64,000 nt of DNA from Inia geoffrensis (GCA_036417435.1 CM070901.1:53537001-53601000), one strand, 5' to 3'. Positions 25,370 through 39,405 are shown, numbered from the stretch's first letter. Translations and numbers: made by a program. Notes: generated from the letters alone by a model not told the origin.

Positions 25370-28300
25370 TACAATGTTTTTATATGAAATAAAGCACAGA
25401 AAAGTTCGTAAAACGAATTTACAGTTTAAAGATTCATAGCAGAGTGATCATCCGTGTGACCATCATCCTGATTAAACAATAGATTTTTGCTAGGCTTCCT
25501 GAAGCTCCCTCCCTACCCTTTCCAGATTATAGCCTTCTCCCTTGCCCATTAAGTAGTCAATATTCTGATATTTATGCTAATCACCTCTCTGTTTTTCTTT
25601 ATTGTTTTGATGCCTAAGCATTTATAAGTCTCTTCTTTTTAACTAATATAAATGCACTTCTGCATTATATAATGTTTTGTTCTTGTCTTTGGCTCAGTGT
25701 TAAGATTCATCCCCATTGTTGTATATGGCTATAATTGATTCATTTTTGTTGTATTCTATTAAATGAATACACCCCATTTTTGTTGTTGATGGACTTGTGA
25801 GTTGTTTTTGGCTTTGAGCTATTTACAAACAATGTTACTATCTTATATATGTATCCAGGTATATACTAGCATATATCTTTCTATGCTACACATGTAAAAG
25901 TGGAATTAATGAGTCATAGGATATGTACATCTTCAAATTTAATAGATAATGCCAAACAATGCCTGAGCAGTTGTATTGGTTACTCTTCTTACAGGCATTG
26001 TAGGAATGTTCCTATTGCACTATATTATTGCCAGTACTTGGTGGCAATAGACTTTTTTCAGTTTAGCAAATCTTAGGATATGTATTGCTATCTCTTTATG
26101 GTTTTAAGTTGCATTTCCCTGAGACCAGTGAGGTTGAGTACACAGTACTATGAATTGGCCATTGGGATTTTTGTGTATGTGTGAAGTACTTGTTTAAAGC
26201 TTTGTGCATCTTTTCTATTTAGTTGATTTTCTTATTGGTTTATTGTTTATATATTCTAGATAAAAGTTCTTTGTTCTGTCTATCTCTATATCTACTTATC
26301 TATAGCAGATCTTTTACCCCTCTAATTGGGCTGCTTTTTCCATTGTATTAATGATGTCATTTGATGAGCAGAAGTTTCTGTCTATAATAGAGTCAAATTT
26401 ATTAGTCTTTCCTGTTATAATTAGTACCTTTTATGTTAGGTAAAGAATTCTTCTCCACCTGAGGTCATGAAGACATTTTGCTATATTACCTACTTGAATC
26501 TTTACCTTTTATTTTTCATACTCCCATCTATAATCTACTTGGGAATTTTTCATATGGATGTCCAGATGTCCAAGCATCCTTAATTAAAAAGTCCATCCTT
26601 TTCCCATTGCTTTGAAATACCACATCTGTCATACATCATGTGTCCATACATGTGTGGGTCTGTTTCTAGGCTCTCTTCTGCCCCACTGGTCTGTTTGTCT
26701 ATCTTTCTGACAATACCACATTGTATTAAATACTAGAACTTTAAAGTAAGTTACTGTTCTTTTTTAGGAAAGTCTCAGCTATTCATGGCTCTTTGTATTT
26801 CTCTATAAATATTAGAACCAGCTGATACATTTGCATGGTACACCTGCTGTGATCTTTATTGGGATTACTTTGACTCCATAGATGAATTTGGGAGACTATC
26901 TTTACAATATTGAGTCCTCTAGCCTTTGAACGTGTTATTTCTTTCTGTATATCTAGGTCCTTAAGAATGTCCTTAAAAATTTTGATATTTTTCAGGGTAT
27001 TATTCTTACACATCTTTATTTTAGAGTTGTTCTTAGGTCTTCAGTCATTTTTATGCTATTGTAAGTGAGGTCTGTGTCTTTAATTTCAGTTTCTTACTAT
27101 TTGTTGCTGGTATATAGAAATGCAGTTGATTTTGACACATTTCTTTTGGTATCCAGCAACCTTGTTAAAATCATTAATTCTAATAATTTATTTGTAGATT
27201 ATTTTATGTTTTCTGTGTACGCATCATCATCTGCAAATAATAACAGTTTAGTTTCTTTCTTTATGATCCTTATATCCTTTATTTATTTTTCTTGTCTTAC
27301 TCTGCTGGCTAGGACATCCGGTACAATGATGCATAGAAGTGGTGATAGCGGGGCATCCTAGTCTTGGTGCTGATCTCAAAGTGAAAGCTTTCGACGTGTC
27401 ACCATTAGGTATGATGTTTTCTGTAGGTTTTTGGTAGGTATTTTTTTTTATCATTCAAGGAGCTAAGTTTCTATTCCCAGTTTCCTAAGAGGATTTTTTT
27501 TTAAATTATAAGTGGGGGTTGAGTATTCTCCAAAATTTTTGTGCAGTTGAGGTGATATTTTTTTTTTCATTATGTTAAACTGGATAATTACATTGGTTTA
27601 ACATTAAAAAGTCAATCAACTTTGCACCTAGGGTGACCAACTGTCCTGATTTGCCCAGGAGTATTCTAGTTTTATCACTGAATGTTCTGCATTCTAGAAA
27701 CCCCACCAGGACAGTTGTTTGCCCTACTTGCCTTCCTTATTGCATCTGTACTCATTAATGAGATTGTTCTTTAATTTTTTTTTTACACTGATCTTGTCTA
27801 ATTTTGTTATAAAGATAGCTTTATCAAATGAGTTGGGGAATGTACCCTCTTTTTCTATTTTCTGGAAGAATCTGTAATCTAGGATGGATGTCTTTGCTGA
27901 ATGTTTAAGGATTTTGCTGGAGAAGCTATCTGGACCTGTTGTTTGCAGAAGCTGTTAAAGTATTGATTCAGTTACTGCTTATTCAAATTTTTGTTTTAGA
28001 TACCATTTTTGACATGTTATACTTCTTCTAAGCATTGTCTGTTTCATCTAAATTTTCAAATTTGTTGCTATTAGCTTGGTCTTAATACTAAGTTTTTAAT
28101 GTCCCCAGAGTTTTTAATGATGTCTTTCATTCCTGACTCTGCTTATTGGTGCTGTGCATTTCTCTCTTTTTTCTTGATCAGTTCTTGCCAGGAATGTAAC
28201 AATTTTGAGTTTTATCTAGGAACAAACTTTCAGTTTTATGTTCTCTATTTTGTTTTCCATTTTATTAATACCCTCTTTATAATTACAGTTTCCATCCTTC

Positions 28301-28980
28301 TACTTTCTTTGTTTTTATTTTGTTGTTTCTTTTCTAATTTGTTAATTTGGATATACGTATTAGTAGGCAGACTTTTTTCTAATATAGGCATTTGAGGCCA
28401 CAATTTTTCTTTTAGTTGAATCTAAAAATTATGGTATGGCATTTTGTTTGTTATTCCTTAGTTCAAAATAGTTTCTAATTTTCATTATAGTTTTTCTTAG
28501 GCATGTGGGTTATTTAGAGATAGACTTATTACTTGGATGTGGGGATTTTTTTTTTTAATTCTGGATTTCTGTTATAATTGCATTGTTATCAGAAAATAAT
28601 TAGTGTTTTTCTTAATATGATATTTGCATTATCACCCATTACTTCATTAAATTTTGAAATATTTGTGCTTGAAAAGAATGTGTTTCCTGCAATTGCATGG
28701 TGTGGTGTAAAGTTTGTTAAATATATGGTGAGAATTTTTTGCATCCTTACTGAGTCTTTGGTTCCTTGTTATATCACTTACTTATTTGAGGTGAGTTTCT
28801 TATAGACAGCAGAGGTTTTTCATTCACTTTGCCTGACTCAGCAGTCTTAGAATTTTGTATTTAGGCCATTTACATTTAATGTAAATTTAAAGTTTAAGCC
28901 TGCCATTTTATTATTTGTTTTATGTTTCTTTTCTCTTTTGATTTTTTGTTCTTATGTTTTTTCTTTATTACTTGAATGTA
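25370..28980 (-). mobile_element. Old L1 (L1M-type), antisense, several kilobases
   Basis: Antisense 3'UTR (from about 25370), then ORF2. It includes the reverse of the RT catalytic box, ATCATCATCTGCAAATAATA near 27225, giving Phe-Ala-Asp-Asp on the minus strand, and conserved antisense phrases such as TCTGTCTATAATAGAGTC and GTAGGCAGACTTTTTTC. It is heavily mutated and holds a small DNA element at 27629-27726. Confidence 0.7.
27629..27726. mobile_element. Short DNA transposon with inverted ends inside old L1
   Basis: TAGGGTGACCAACTGTCCT on the left pairs with the inverse of AGGACAGTTGTTTGCCCTA on the right, 98 bp in all. It is a MITE-like non-autonomous element; the family is not named here. 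Confidence 0.6.
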
Positions 28981-29002
28981 TTTATATATTTTTAAAGACC
29001 TT

Positions 29003-29520
29003 GTTTTTTAGAGCAGTTTTTAAGTTCACAGAATTGAGAGGAAGCTACAGAGATTTTCCATACATGCTGTAGTAATATGCATTTAAGTTTCTTCCATGTC
29101 TTTTCATGGATTGAAACCTCATTTCTTCTTAGCATTGAATATTATTCCATTGTCTGGATGTATCACTATCCATTCATTTTCTGAAGGACATCTTGGTTGT
29201 TTCAAGTGTGGGTATTATGAATATAGCTGCTATCAGTGTGTTTTTTGGGAATCTTAAGTTTTCAACTCCTTTGGGTAAATACCAACGAGTGTAATACTGG
29301 ATCATATGATAGGAGTATGTTTAATTTTTTAAGAAACTGCCAAACTGTCTTCCAGAGTGGCTGTACAATTTTTCATTCCTACCAAGAATAAATGAGAGTT
29401 CTTGTTGCTACACATGTTTGTCAGCTTTTGGTGTTGCCAGTGTTGGATGATCTGATCGGTGTACAGTGCTTTCTTTTTTTAAAATTTTTTTTAGTGCTTT
29501 CTTGTTTTTATATCCATATA
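29003..29520 (-). mobile_element. Old L1 (L1M-type) 3' fragment
   Basis: CAGTTTTTAAGTTCACAGAATTG then CATTGAATATTATTCCATTG and GTGTTGCCAGTGTTGGATGA follow the L1 3' order in antisense. It is distinct from the L1 ending near 28980, since the 3' end appears again. Confidence 0.6.
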
Positions 29521-30329
29521 TTAATTTTGCTACACTCTTTTTAACCAACTTTTTTTCTGAAAGTATATCAGTATTCTTTTGTTCAGTTTTGAATATGTTA
29601 GATAATTGAAGAAGTCTTGGCAGCTATAATGTATTCTATTAGCTATAAAAAACAAAATACTGAATTTAATACTTAAGCATATTTTTATCAAATCATAGTG
29701 ATGGTCAAATAAATGAGTGCCGATGATACCTACCTGCACCAAAGCTAATGTCAATAAAAGGGGGCTCTATTTTTGAATTCTTTTATGTTTTAGTCTTAAG
29801 GGTTTCTGAGACTTTTTTTCTTCACTTTTTAAATTTAAATTGTTTTAAAATTTTCTTTGGGTTTTGGTACAATATGCTGTGTTAAGAGAGTGCTTGCTGT
29901 TGATGCCTTAAGACTGTGTTCTCAAATAGCATTTCTTCATCTTATGTGTTTATTATTATTATTTTTAGTAGCCCCCAAACTCATAATAGTGTTAAGGCAG
30001 ATTTGATCCAGAGGTTTGTCTATTATCATTCTCAATTTGTGATCGATTTTCATTTAGATAATGACAGTTCAGCTTTATAAGGACTTCCTTCATGTATCTC
30101 CAAAACATTCTTGGACTCTGATTCATGCTTTTATTCTAGATTCTGCCTCTCTGGCTTATGAAACATATTTGCAGAGTGAAGTTAGCCCAGTTTTCTTTCT
30201 GCTTTTTAAAATGGTTATCCTTTGTCTTTCTTCTGTTTCCTCATACTATAATGTCTTTTATTGATGCCTGAAAGGAGAACACTTGTTTCCATTATTCATC
30301 ACCATTCTCCATATTGCTGGCCACCAAAT

Positions 30330-30990
30330 GTGTAGATCATTTCCCACACCAATTTTCCAGTTCTCTTTGGACACCAACTGAGTGTCCTACAGTTCAATTC
30401 AATTCATTTCATTTCTATCTAACACTGTCTACCTGGAGTTAGCCCCGGATTCCACTGGTTAAGGATTCAGTCCCACAAGACTGAGCTGCCCCTTCAGATG
30501 AAAATTGCAAGTCCAGGAAGTTACACGTGCATCTGACCTACTGTCTATAAATTGGTAGTTCCCATGTCTGCCTCCTTGGGTTTGATAATTTGCTAGAATG
30601 GGTCACATAACTTAGGAAAATAGTTTACTTACTAGATTACCAGTTTATGGTGAAAGGATACAACTCAGGGGGCATGGAACTTCCATACCCTCTCCAAGTG
30701 TGCCATTCTCCAAGCATCTCCATGTGCTCACCAACCTACATGTTCACCAACCCAGAAGCCCTTTGACCCCTTAAATTAGTGTTTTTTTGGAGGCTTCATT
30801 CCGTGGACATGATTGATCGGCCATTGTTGATTCAACTCAGTCTCCAGCCCCTCTCTTTTTTCTGGATGTTAGAAGGTGGGGCTGAAAGTTCCAACCCTCT
30901 CATCACATGGCTGGTTCCCCTAATAACCAATCCCCATCAGGAGACCCTACAGGAGGCTGTATTTCTTATTATAAATCAGAATAACACAAT
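30330..30990 (+). repeat. Ancient LTR-type repeat
   Basis: A GC-richer block with GGGTTTGATAATTTGCTAGA (30578), GGAGGCTTCATTCCGTGGAC (30789) and TCCAGCCCCTCTCTTTTTTC resembles a solitary LTR of an old mammalian endogenous retrovirus-like family. No internal retroviral genes are present. The family assignment is from memory and uncertain. Confidence 0.45.
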
Positions 30991-32129
30991 GTCTTAATAA
31001 TTTAGAGCTTTAAACTTTTTCAGAATTTCGTCTTGAAATGTAAACACCTCATTTAACATGTGCTCTCTAAATAGTTTCCATCCACTGAAATTTAAGAAAA
31101 AATTTCTTGTCTTGACACCTTTTCAGACTTTTTCACATAAATAGGTTACATCATTTTGTTTTATCGATACGCTATACCTATGTATTTATTACGGCAGCCC
31201 TTGTACCTTGGTTGTTTTATTTTAAATTGAACCATATGAAATTGCTGTTTTTGGAAGTAAAAACTGTTTGAACATTGGTAGTTTTATGTAGTTCATCTAA
31301 TATACGGCCTTCATATATAGTAATGGATGTATTATTCAGCAAAGCTTTGGGGCACTGGAAGGATGGGACATTATCTTCAGAAGGTTGGGCATTAGCATTT
31401 AGTATTTTGAGATTTCAGGTGATACTGGATTTTTTTTCTTGGCACTTCAATTGCAGAAGTGGAATGAAAATTGTTAATTTGATCTTAAATATGTATTATG
31501 TATCATACAAGTGATATTGGCTGTCTCTGGATGTTGATATTTTAGATTTTTACTTTCATCCTTCTCTTTAAATGTGTTTTGAAAACAATCATGCTAAAGA
31601 CCCCGTCAGCATTTGTTTAAATAAGGATTTCAGCAGTGGAGCATTTCAAGCTAATTAAAAGAAAAAAGTTAAGGGGTGACCATGGGATGTTTTGCTGAAT
31701 TAGAGGTTAGGGTCAGTGGAGTCGAAAATGGCTATGGACCAAAAGGCAAAAGGATTTAGTGATGGTAGGAAATAACTGGGATATTTGTAGATGTCTTAGA
31801 TCTGTTGACAGTGATTTGGCTGCTTGGATTGAGCCAGACCAGAGTGTTTTTTATGTTAGAGTGGAAGACTAATTATTGGGAATGGCCAGTGAATGCAGTA
31901 GAAGTGGAAGTCCCCATCTAGTCTGGGGCATGAGAGAATTTATCACTTGACCAATTTTATTTGAAAGAGTTCCAAGGCAGACTGTGTCCTTGAGGGAGAG
32001 CAAGGTTTCAGTTAAGGTAGGAGTATTGTGTGAAAAATTTTAGGGTGGAGTAAAGTTTATTCAAGTAGATGGAAGAATTGAAAGGATTTGACAATGCTAA
32101 TGACATTTTTTTTTTAAACCCCTCCCCCT

Positions 32130-32715
32130 GTCCCAACCATGGTTTCTGTGACACTGTGCTATCTTTTCTCCTGGCTCTTGCCCTTGCCCTTATTGATGGT
32201 TGACATAGAGCTGCTCCTTCTTCCTTTGCCTATGTCTTAACTGTTGGTGTTCCCTACACCCAGTTTTTGTTCTCATCTCTTCTGACTATACTGATTGACA
32301 TTGGGTGATTTCATTCATTGTCATAAATTCAGACTTATTATTTCCCTTTCTCATAGCTTTTAGGTCTTTGTGTGTTTTATTATTTACTCTGTTTATTCTG
32401 TCTTTTCCCACTTTTTTTCCACCTGGCAAATTACTGTTAGTCCTTCAATGCTCAGCATTTCATTTAATTTCAGATCCTATTTCAGTTATCCAGTTGCCTT
32501 TTCCCTCTCCCCAAGTTTTCCATCTAGGTTAGGGGCAGTCTGTGTACCTTTAGTTCTTTGTACATACCATCATCATCATGTTTTCTATGATATTTCAACT
32601 ATTGGTTTCCTTTTTGCCATCTTCCCTAGACTGAGTTCCATGAGGGCAAGGGCTAGAGTTTTCTAAATCCTGTTTTTCACAGTGCTTAGCAAAATGCTTA
32701 GGACTGGCAAATATT
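32130..32715 (+). repeat. L2 LINE 3' fragment
   Basis: GAGTTCCATGAGGGCAAGGG (32633), CACAGTGCTTAGCAAAATGC (32679) and upstream C/T-rich text follow the L2 3' end consensus on the + strand. Confidence 0.75.
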
Positions 32716-32719
32716 TGAA

Positions 32720-32890
32720 TTAAGATGTTATCAATTGTGTATATATTGCCACAGAAGAAAAGGCGCTTAAAAATCTGTTGGTCTGCCATGTATTTGCTGA
32801 ATAATCTTGGACAAGTCACTTAACCTTTCTGTGCTTCATTTTCCTGTGTAGTAGTTCCTATTTCACACCTGGCAATAAATATTATTACAT
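32720..32890 (+). repeat. MIR SINE
   Basis: TTGGACAAGTCACTTAACCT and TGTGCTTCATTTTCCTGTG (32808-32850) are MIR core sequence on the + strand. Confidence 0.8.
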
Positions 32891-33706
32891 AAATATTCAT
32901 TATTGTTATTTTACATTTTAAAAATTGGCTCAATATATTTGGGTTAGATTAAGACAGCCACTTATACATAATAGTGATAGAAATTTAAATTTGATAGTGT
33001 TTCTGAAAAGCAGTTTTGTTTTATGCAGTGAAGATTGCTATTTCTTTTGATCGAATAATTTCATTTTTAATAATCAATGAAATTTGAAATGCAGACTAAT
33101 ATGTTCCAGAATTACTTATGATAATTTGCAAACAACTTAAATCTCTGATGGTTAAATATATTGTTGAATGTAATGCAACAATTAAAATGTTTGCATTTTA
33201 ATGGCATGGAGAAAGGTTATGGTACAGTAGGTAAGATATCAAAGATAAAAGATTATCTTAAATATGTTTTAAAAAATGCTTAAGAGGCTAATTTGTGATT
33301 GCTTTGGGGTGGTAGAATTTAATCTCTGAGACTTATTTTTATTTTTAAAATCGGGTTAACTGACATGCTGACGTTAATTGCTGACAGTTAAATGAGGTAA
33401 TTTGAAAATTCTTCAGACGTCTTCTGTTTTTATTGAGTCATACTGTCATTGTTGTTCATCTTTAATATTTTTATTATAAAGCCAATCCTTGTATTAAAGA
33501 AAATACTGTTTTCTTAATATTAAGTCTTTACATTTACTTTTTAACATAGGACCTTATAGCACTTTTTGTCTGCAGTATTTCACCCTGACAACCATTAGTG
33601 CACATTTTCCTAGAAATCATTTTGTAAACGTTAAGTTATTTTATGATTGTGGTGATGCTTGTGTGGTTTGGTTTAGGCTTTTTATTTCTTCCTCTCTAAT
33701 CTACAG

Positions 33707-33766
33707 CAACTGGAGCAGATTCAGAAGGAGTTAAGTGTTTTGGAAGAGGATATCAAAAGAGTGGAA
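33707..33766 (+). CDS. COP1: COP1 internal exon: end of coiled coil
   Basis: The exon is 60 nt (20 codons, phase 0 to 0), after a pyrimidine-rich tract and TCTACAG acceptor, with donor GAA|GTAAGA. It encodes QLEQIQKELSVLEEDIKRVE, about residues 278-297, with Leu/Ile/Val at regular heptad positions and many charged flanking residues, as expected for the C-terminal half of the COP1 coiled coil. Skipping it would delete exactly twenty residues without a frameshift, shortening the coiled coil and probably altering dimerisation or DET1/partner contacts. The next exon lies only 727 bp downstream. I see no change from the mammalian consensus that I remember. Confidence 0.96.
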
Positions 33767-34580
<814 letters not shown>

Positions 34581-35049
34581 TGAAACTTGTAATTGCTTAG
34601 GATTTATGTTACAGAGTGCACATATGGTTTAATCCTTCGGAGCCTTTTCCATGTAATGTACAAAAACCCCTGAGAAATTACTTTGGTCATGATGTAGAAA
34701 TGAGATTGAGATAGCCTGTTTCCTTAATGCTTTGAATTTTCATGCCAGGGACAGGTAGTGAGTAGAATACTATAATACTGTGGATTCGCTGTTGGATTAA
34801 AAGTTTGGTGGATTTCTTAAAATAATGGCAGCTTTAAATACTTTGTGAATTAAAGTCAGATGACATTAGAAATCTATAACTGGAGAACATGAAATGGTAA
34901 TATTAGGGGAGAATTAGATAAATTAATACCTTTAACTTTGCCAGTAACCGGTTGAATTTTCTTGCAGATCTCGTTCCCCAGCTTTAAAATGAGGCCATTA
35001 GATAGATCTGTTAGTTTAGATATCCCTGGTATTTTCTTTATAACTCCCC

Positions 35050-35110
35050 ATTATTAATTTGTCTTCCCTTCTGTACCCTCTATTAGAGCAGGAATTACAT
35101 TTGTCTTGCT
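35050..35110 (+). repeat. L2-like scrap
   Basis: TTCCCTTCTGTACCCTCTATT and AGAGCAGGAATTACATTTGT resemble the L2 3' region; short and diverged. Confidence 0.4.
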
Positions 35111-35929
35111 CGTGACTGTTTCCCTAGGTTTTTGAGTAGCAGTAGTGACTGGCCTCCTTCAGTAAGTTTTTGTGAAATATAGTGAATGTCTCTGGTCCCT
35201 GTATAGCTCTAAAGTTCTATTTGAAATATCTACTACCTAAAATTTGAATTTGAACTTTTTTGTTGTGTTCAAAGCGAGAGCAATTTTACATGTTTTTAAC
35301 TTGCTAATCCATTTAGGATAGTGATCTAACGTAAGCTTTTCAGACAGATAGTTTTAGGATAACACATGGATTATCAGGCAGTCCAATGACAGTACAAGAG
35401 ATTACACTAAGCTTCAGAGCCAGTGTCAGTTCAGGAAAGCTATTTTAGATCTAGTTTGGGACAATATGTGGGGAAGGGGCACAAGGGATATTCAGTTAAA
35501 GAACATTCCTGGGATGTTTGATATTTTTCATTAACCATTTTATGGAGAATCTTCGTGAGTACTAGGTGATTCTGGGGTCACTTTACCTGTGTAATTCAGC
35601 TTGTTTTTGTCCATATTTTATTTTCTTTAAAACACTTGGGAGTGACTCAGCTGTGGGATATTATCTTTAAGCTTAACGTTCACTTCCTGATATACATGGA
35701 ATCTTTGTCAGTGGAATATTTATTATGTGAGTGCATACAGGCAAGTAAAAGTTGTCATATCACAAAATCTTCTCTAATAAACTGATAGTTCTCATCGTCA
35801 TATGACTCTCTGTCATAGCCTTTAACAGTAGTGTTTCTTTCTATTTGTGTGTCCAGGTCTTTGTTAATCTTATTGACGACTTTTAATAACTTGTTGACAA
35901 TATAGTATTATATTCATTTAACTGGCTCT

Positions 35930-36060
35930 GTTTATTTAATGCCTCTGATGCACTGGGCACTGTTCGAAGTGTTGAATCTAGCTGGCAAATTTCCTGCCTT
36001 TATGGAGCTTACCTTTTGGGGGGTGTGTGTGTGGAGGTTGGGGCAGATGCTAAATAAGCA
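35930..36060 (+). repeat. Ancient LINE-type (L2-like) fragment
   Basis: CACTGGGCACTGTTCGAAGT followed by TTTATGGAGCTTACCTTTT is a degraded old repeat also seen near 39780 and 53370. Confidence 0.4.
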
Positions 36061-37030
36061 AAAATATAGTAGTAGTACAAAATATGTAAGTAGTACCCTA
36101 GGAAGTAAATTAGATGTATTAGAGAGCTGACACATGAATGAAGTGAAGTGAAGAGGTAATAAAAAGTCATGGGGGAGTTTTGAGTAGGATCTGTTTTAGA
36201 TTTTAAAATATTTACTGGGGTTCCCATGTAGAGGATAGATTCTGTGTCCCTCTCAACCCCCTGCCATTGGAAGCTAGGAGGAACGTTAGGAACATTGCAA
36301 GAGTCCAGAAGAGAGGAAATGGTGGGATTTTATTGGATTTTATAGGAGTTTATTGGTGGAAGAGAAGGGAAGTGGTTGTATTATAAAGTAAAACAGCTGA
36401 TCTCATAAAAGAGAGAGGATTTCATGATGTCTATGAAAACTTCGTTGAATCGCTAAAATCATATGGAACACTATTGTCAAATGAGATTTGGGCAGAGGTG
36501 AGACTGGTTAACAGTTGAAGATGAGAAAATAGGCAAACATGATATTTCCTTCAAAAGAGTGTTTTGATATTTTCTTGAAACAAGTAATTTGATTATCACT
36601 CAAGGTTTGAGAGAGACACTTGGGAAAATGATGTGGCTTTAAATATTCTTGGGAAATGACCCTTAAGATTTGGATGTGAAATTAAACATGGGAAGAATGT
36701 TATGTTATACTATCAATATTTAAGGTTTTTTTATTTTTAAGAAATAGCATGTAGTTGAATTATAATTTTTTCCTCATAATTATTAGCTTCATTATTTAAA
36801 TGCCAGACAGATTTTTTTTATTTCTGTTGATCATAAATTTAATTCATTTTTTAAAAGATGCATACATAAGTTTAAATTGTGAATTGCTTATTGAACTTTT
36901 CTGTGGTGTAGACCAGGGATATTTATAAATAAAATATATAGGTAAGGCATTTATATAAGACACTTTTGATTATATTTAACTACTCTATCAGGTATTTTTG
37001 AGACTTAATCTTTCATTTGTGTGTCTGTCA

Positions 37031-37370
37031 TTTTTTAATAAATAAATAAATAAATAAATTTATATATTTATGGCTGCGCTGGGTCTTCCTTGCTGCGCAT
37101 GGGCTTTCTCTAGTTGTGGCGAGCAGGGGCTACTCTTCGTTGCGGTGTCTGAGTTTCTCACTGCAGTGGCTTCTCTTGTTGTGGAGCATGGGCTCTAGGC
37201 GTGTGGGCTCAGTAGTTGTGGTTCGCGGGCTCTAGAGCGCAGGCTTGGTAGTTGCGGCGCACGGGCTTAGTTGCTCCGCTGCGTGTGGGATCTTCCTGGA
37301 CCAGGGATTGAACCCATGTCCTCTGCATTGGCAGGCGGATTCTTAACCACTGCACCACCAGGGAAACCCC
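37031..37370 (-). mobile_element. CHR-1-type SINE with 13-bp TSD
   Basis: The left end has a (TAAA)n tail; the body carries GGGTCTTCCTTGCTGCGCAT and ends at CCACCAGGGAAACCCC. A perfect duplication TGTGTGTCTGTCA flanks it (37018-37030 and 37371-37383). Confidence 0.95.
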
Positions 37371-37470
37371 TGTGTGTCTGTCACTTTTGACAAAGGTCCA
37401 GATGAATCAAAATGAAGGAAAAAGCAAGGGGTCACTTTATGGATGTTAGAAGTATTTAACTATTACAAAG

Positions 37471-37500
37471 AATATATATATATATATATATATAAATATA
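37471..37500. repeat. (TA)n microsatellite
   Basis: An alternating TA run interrupted once near its end. Confidence 0.9.
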
Positions 37501-37920
37501 TAATGGTTAGTACCTTGTGAATTTGTATATTTTATCGTTTGAGTGAATAAACTAGTAAAATTCAAGGAATTTGATATTGTGTAATGGCTCTTGGACTAGG
37601 TTAAGAAATTCCTCTTTAACTCACCCACACAACCCTATGCAGTTATACTTACCCCCGTGACATGCCCCCTCCCCCAAGTCATTAAAAAGAAATGTGCGTG
37701 ATGGGGAGAGGGTGGGTGGTGGTTAGGGATGGCTCTTTGGTATAGTGGATGAAAATGGACCCATCTTCTCTGTTATTGCATATTGGGTCTTTGGCTGGAT
37801 TATGATCACTGACCAGAGCAGTGTTAATGGCTTCTTCTTCACATATTAATGCTTAAGTTTTTGGTACTTTTTGGCAATTATTATTGGTTTAACTGCTTTG
37901 TTTTACTTGGGAAGATAACT

Positions 37921-38088
37921 TTAAAATTTTTATTTATTTATTTATTTATTTCATTGTCTCTTATTTATTTATTTTTTTCGCCACACTGCATAGCTTGTGG
38001 GATCTTAGTTTCCCAGCCAGGAACCGAACCCTGGCCCTTGGCAGTGAAAGCGCGGAGTCCTAACCACTGGACTGCCAGGGAATTTCCT
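37921..38088 (-). mobile_element. Short CHR-type SINE with 9-bp TSD
   Basis: An ATTT-repeat tail, TAGCTTGTGGGATCTTAG and a terminal CTGCCAGGGAATTTCC. AAGATAACT flanks it at 37912-37920 and 38089-38097. Confidence 0.92.
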
Positions 38089-38304
38089 AAGATAACTGTT
38101 TTTAAAACATAGGAATTGAAATGCTCTTACGGTCAGGTCTAACTCTAATCCTTACAGATTTGTCCCTAATTTATTATATATTTTAAACAAATCTTCTACA
38201 TAAACCTAAAGAGTTTTTCACATAACATTTATTTCCCTTTATTGAGGAGGGGAATTATACAATCTAGGAAGTTCTCTATACACAGCCTGACACTATTTTC
38301 CATA

Positions 38305-39405
38305 CAGTAAGTCTCCTACATACGAATGAGTTTCGTGCCTAGAGAGGATTCGTAAGTCCAATTTGTTCGTAAGTCCAACACAGTTAGCCTAGGTACCCAA
38401 CTAACGCAATCGGCTATATAGTACTGTACTGTAATAGGTTTATAATACTTTTCACAAAAATAATACATAAAAAACAAACACAAAAAATAAAGAAAAAATT
38501 TTTCGTCTTATAGTACAGTACCTTGAAAAGTACAGTAGTACAGTACAACACCTGGCATACAGGGGCTGGCATCAAGGGAACAGGCAAGAAGAGTTACTGA
38601 CTGGAGGAGGGAGAGTTTATAATACTTTTCACAAAAATAATACATAAAAAACAAACACAAAAAATAAAGAAAAAATTTTTCGTCTTATAGTACAGTACCT
38701 TGAAAAGTACAGTAGTACAGTACAACACCTGGCATACAGGGGCTGGCATCAAGGGAACAGGCAAGAAGAGTTACTGACTGGAGGAGGGAGAGGAGGTGGG
38801 AGATGGTGGAGCTGAAGGATCGTCAGCAGTAGGAGTTGGAGGGCGAGCTGCTCACTCCTGAGTTTGATGACACAGGTTCTTGTTCCTTGCTGGATTCAAT
38901 TCTATCTACTCTTGAAAAAACGATCCAGTGATGTCTGGGTAGTAGCTCTTTTTTTCTTGTCATAGATGACACGGTAGCACTAGATTGCATTCTGAATGGT
39001 AGCTGCAACCTTTGTGTACCATTCTACATTCAGGTCCTATGCCTCAAAAACTAACAGTGCCTCCTCAAAGAAAATCCCTTTGCCATTTCCTGTGTCATGA
39101 ATCTCTTCGGTTCTTCAGTTACTTCTTCCTCTTGTCTCTCTTGGTGATTCTTAGCGGTACCAGCTACATCACCACTGCTTTTACCATTGCTTCTGGACAT
39201 CCTGGGCTTGAAATAAAGATACTGTACTACTGTATGCTATACAGTACTGTACAGTAAAGTACACAAAAGCACAACCACTTACAGAGGAGGCACGCGTGTG
39301 ACAGTGTACACCAGACACGTGAACTACCTTATGTGATTGGACATGCGAACACATGTTTGCATCTTTGAACGTTTGCAACTTGGAGGTTCGTATATAGGGG
39401 ACTTG
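38305..39405 (-). mobile_element. Tigger-type (TcMar) DNA transposon, deletion derivative
   Basis: Inverted ends CAGTAAGTCTCCTACATACG and (right, reversed) ACAAGTCCCCTATATACGAA lie next to TA dinucleotides, as expected for TcMar-Tigger. The minus strand at 38823-39008 reads a transposase-like C-terminal piece (VFSRVDRIESSKEQEPVSSN), so the element is oriented antisense to COP1. At about 1.1 kb it is shorter than the roughly 2.4-kb autonomous Tigger elements and lacks the DNA-binding and most of the DDE region. It contains an exact 177-bp tandem duplication. Confidence 0.8.
38439..38792. repeat. Exact 177-bp tandem duplication inside the Tigger element
   Basis: The segment 38439-38615 (starts TTTATAATACTTTTCACAAA, ends GGAGGAGGGAGAG) is immediately repeated at 38616-38792 with no difference that I can find, although the host element is otherwise old. 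Confidence 0.93.

Noticed and set aside
30330..30990. Possible provirus
   Set aside because: Only an LTR-like block is visible; no gag, pol or env text is present near it.
38823..39008. 61-codon minus-strand ORF as a domesticated transposase gene
   Set aside because: It is only a C-terminal remnant of a Tigger transposase without catalytic domain, inside a decayed element.
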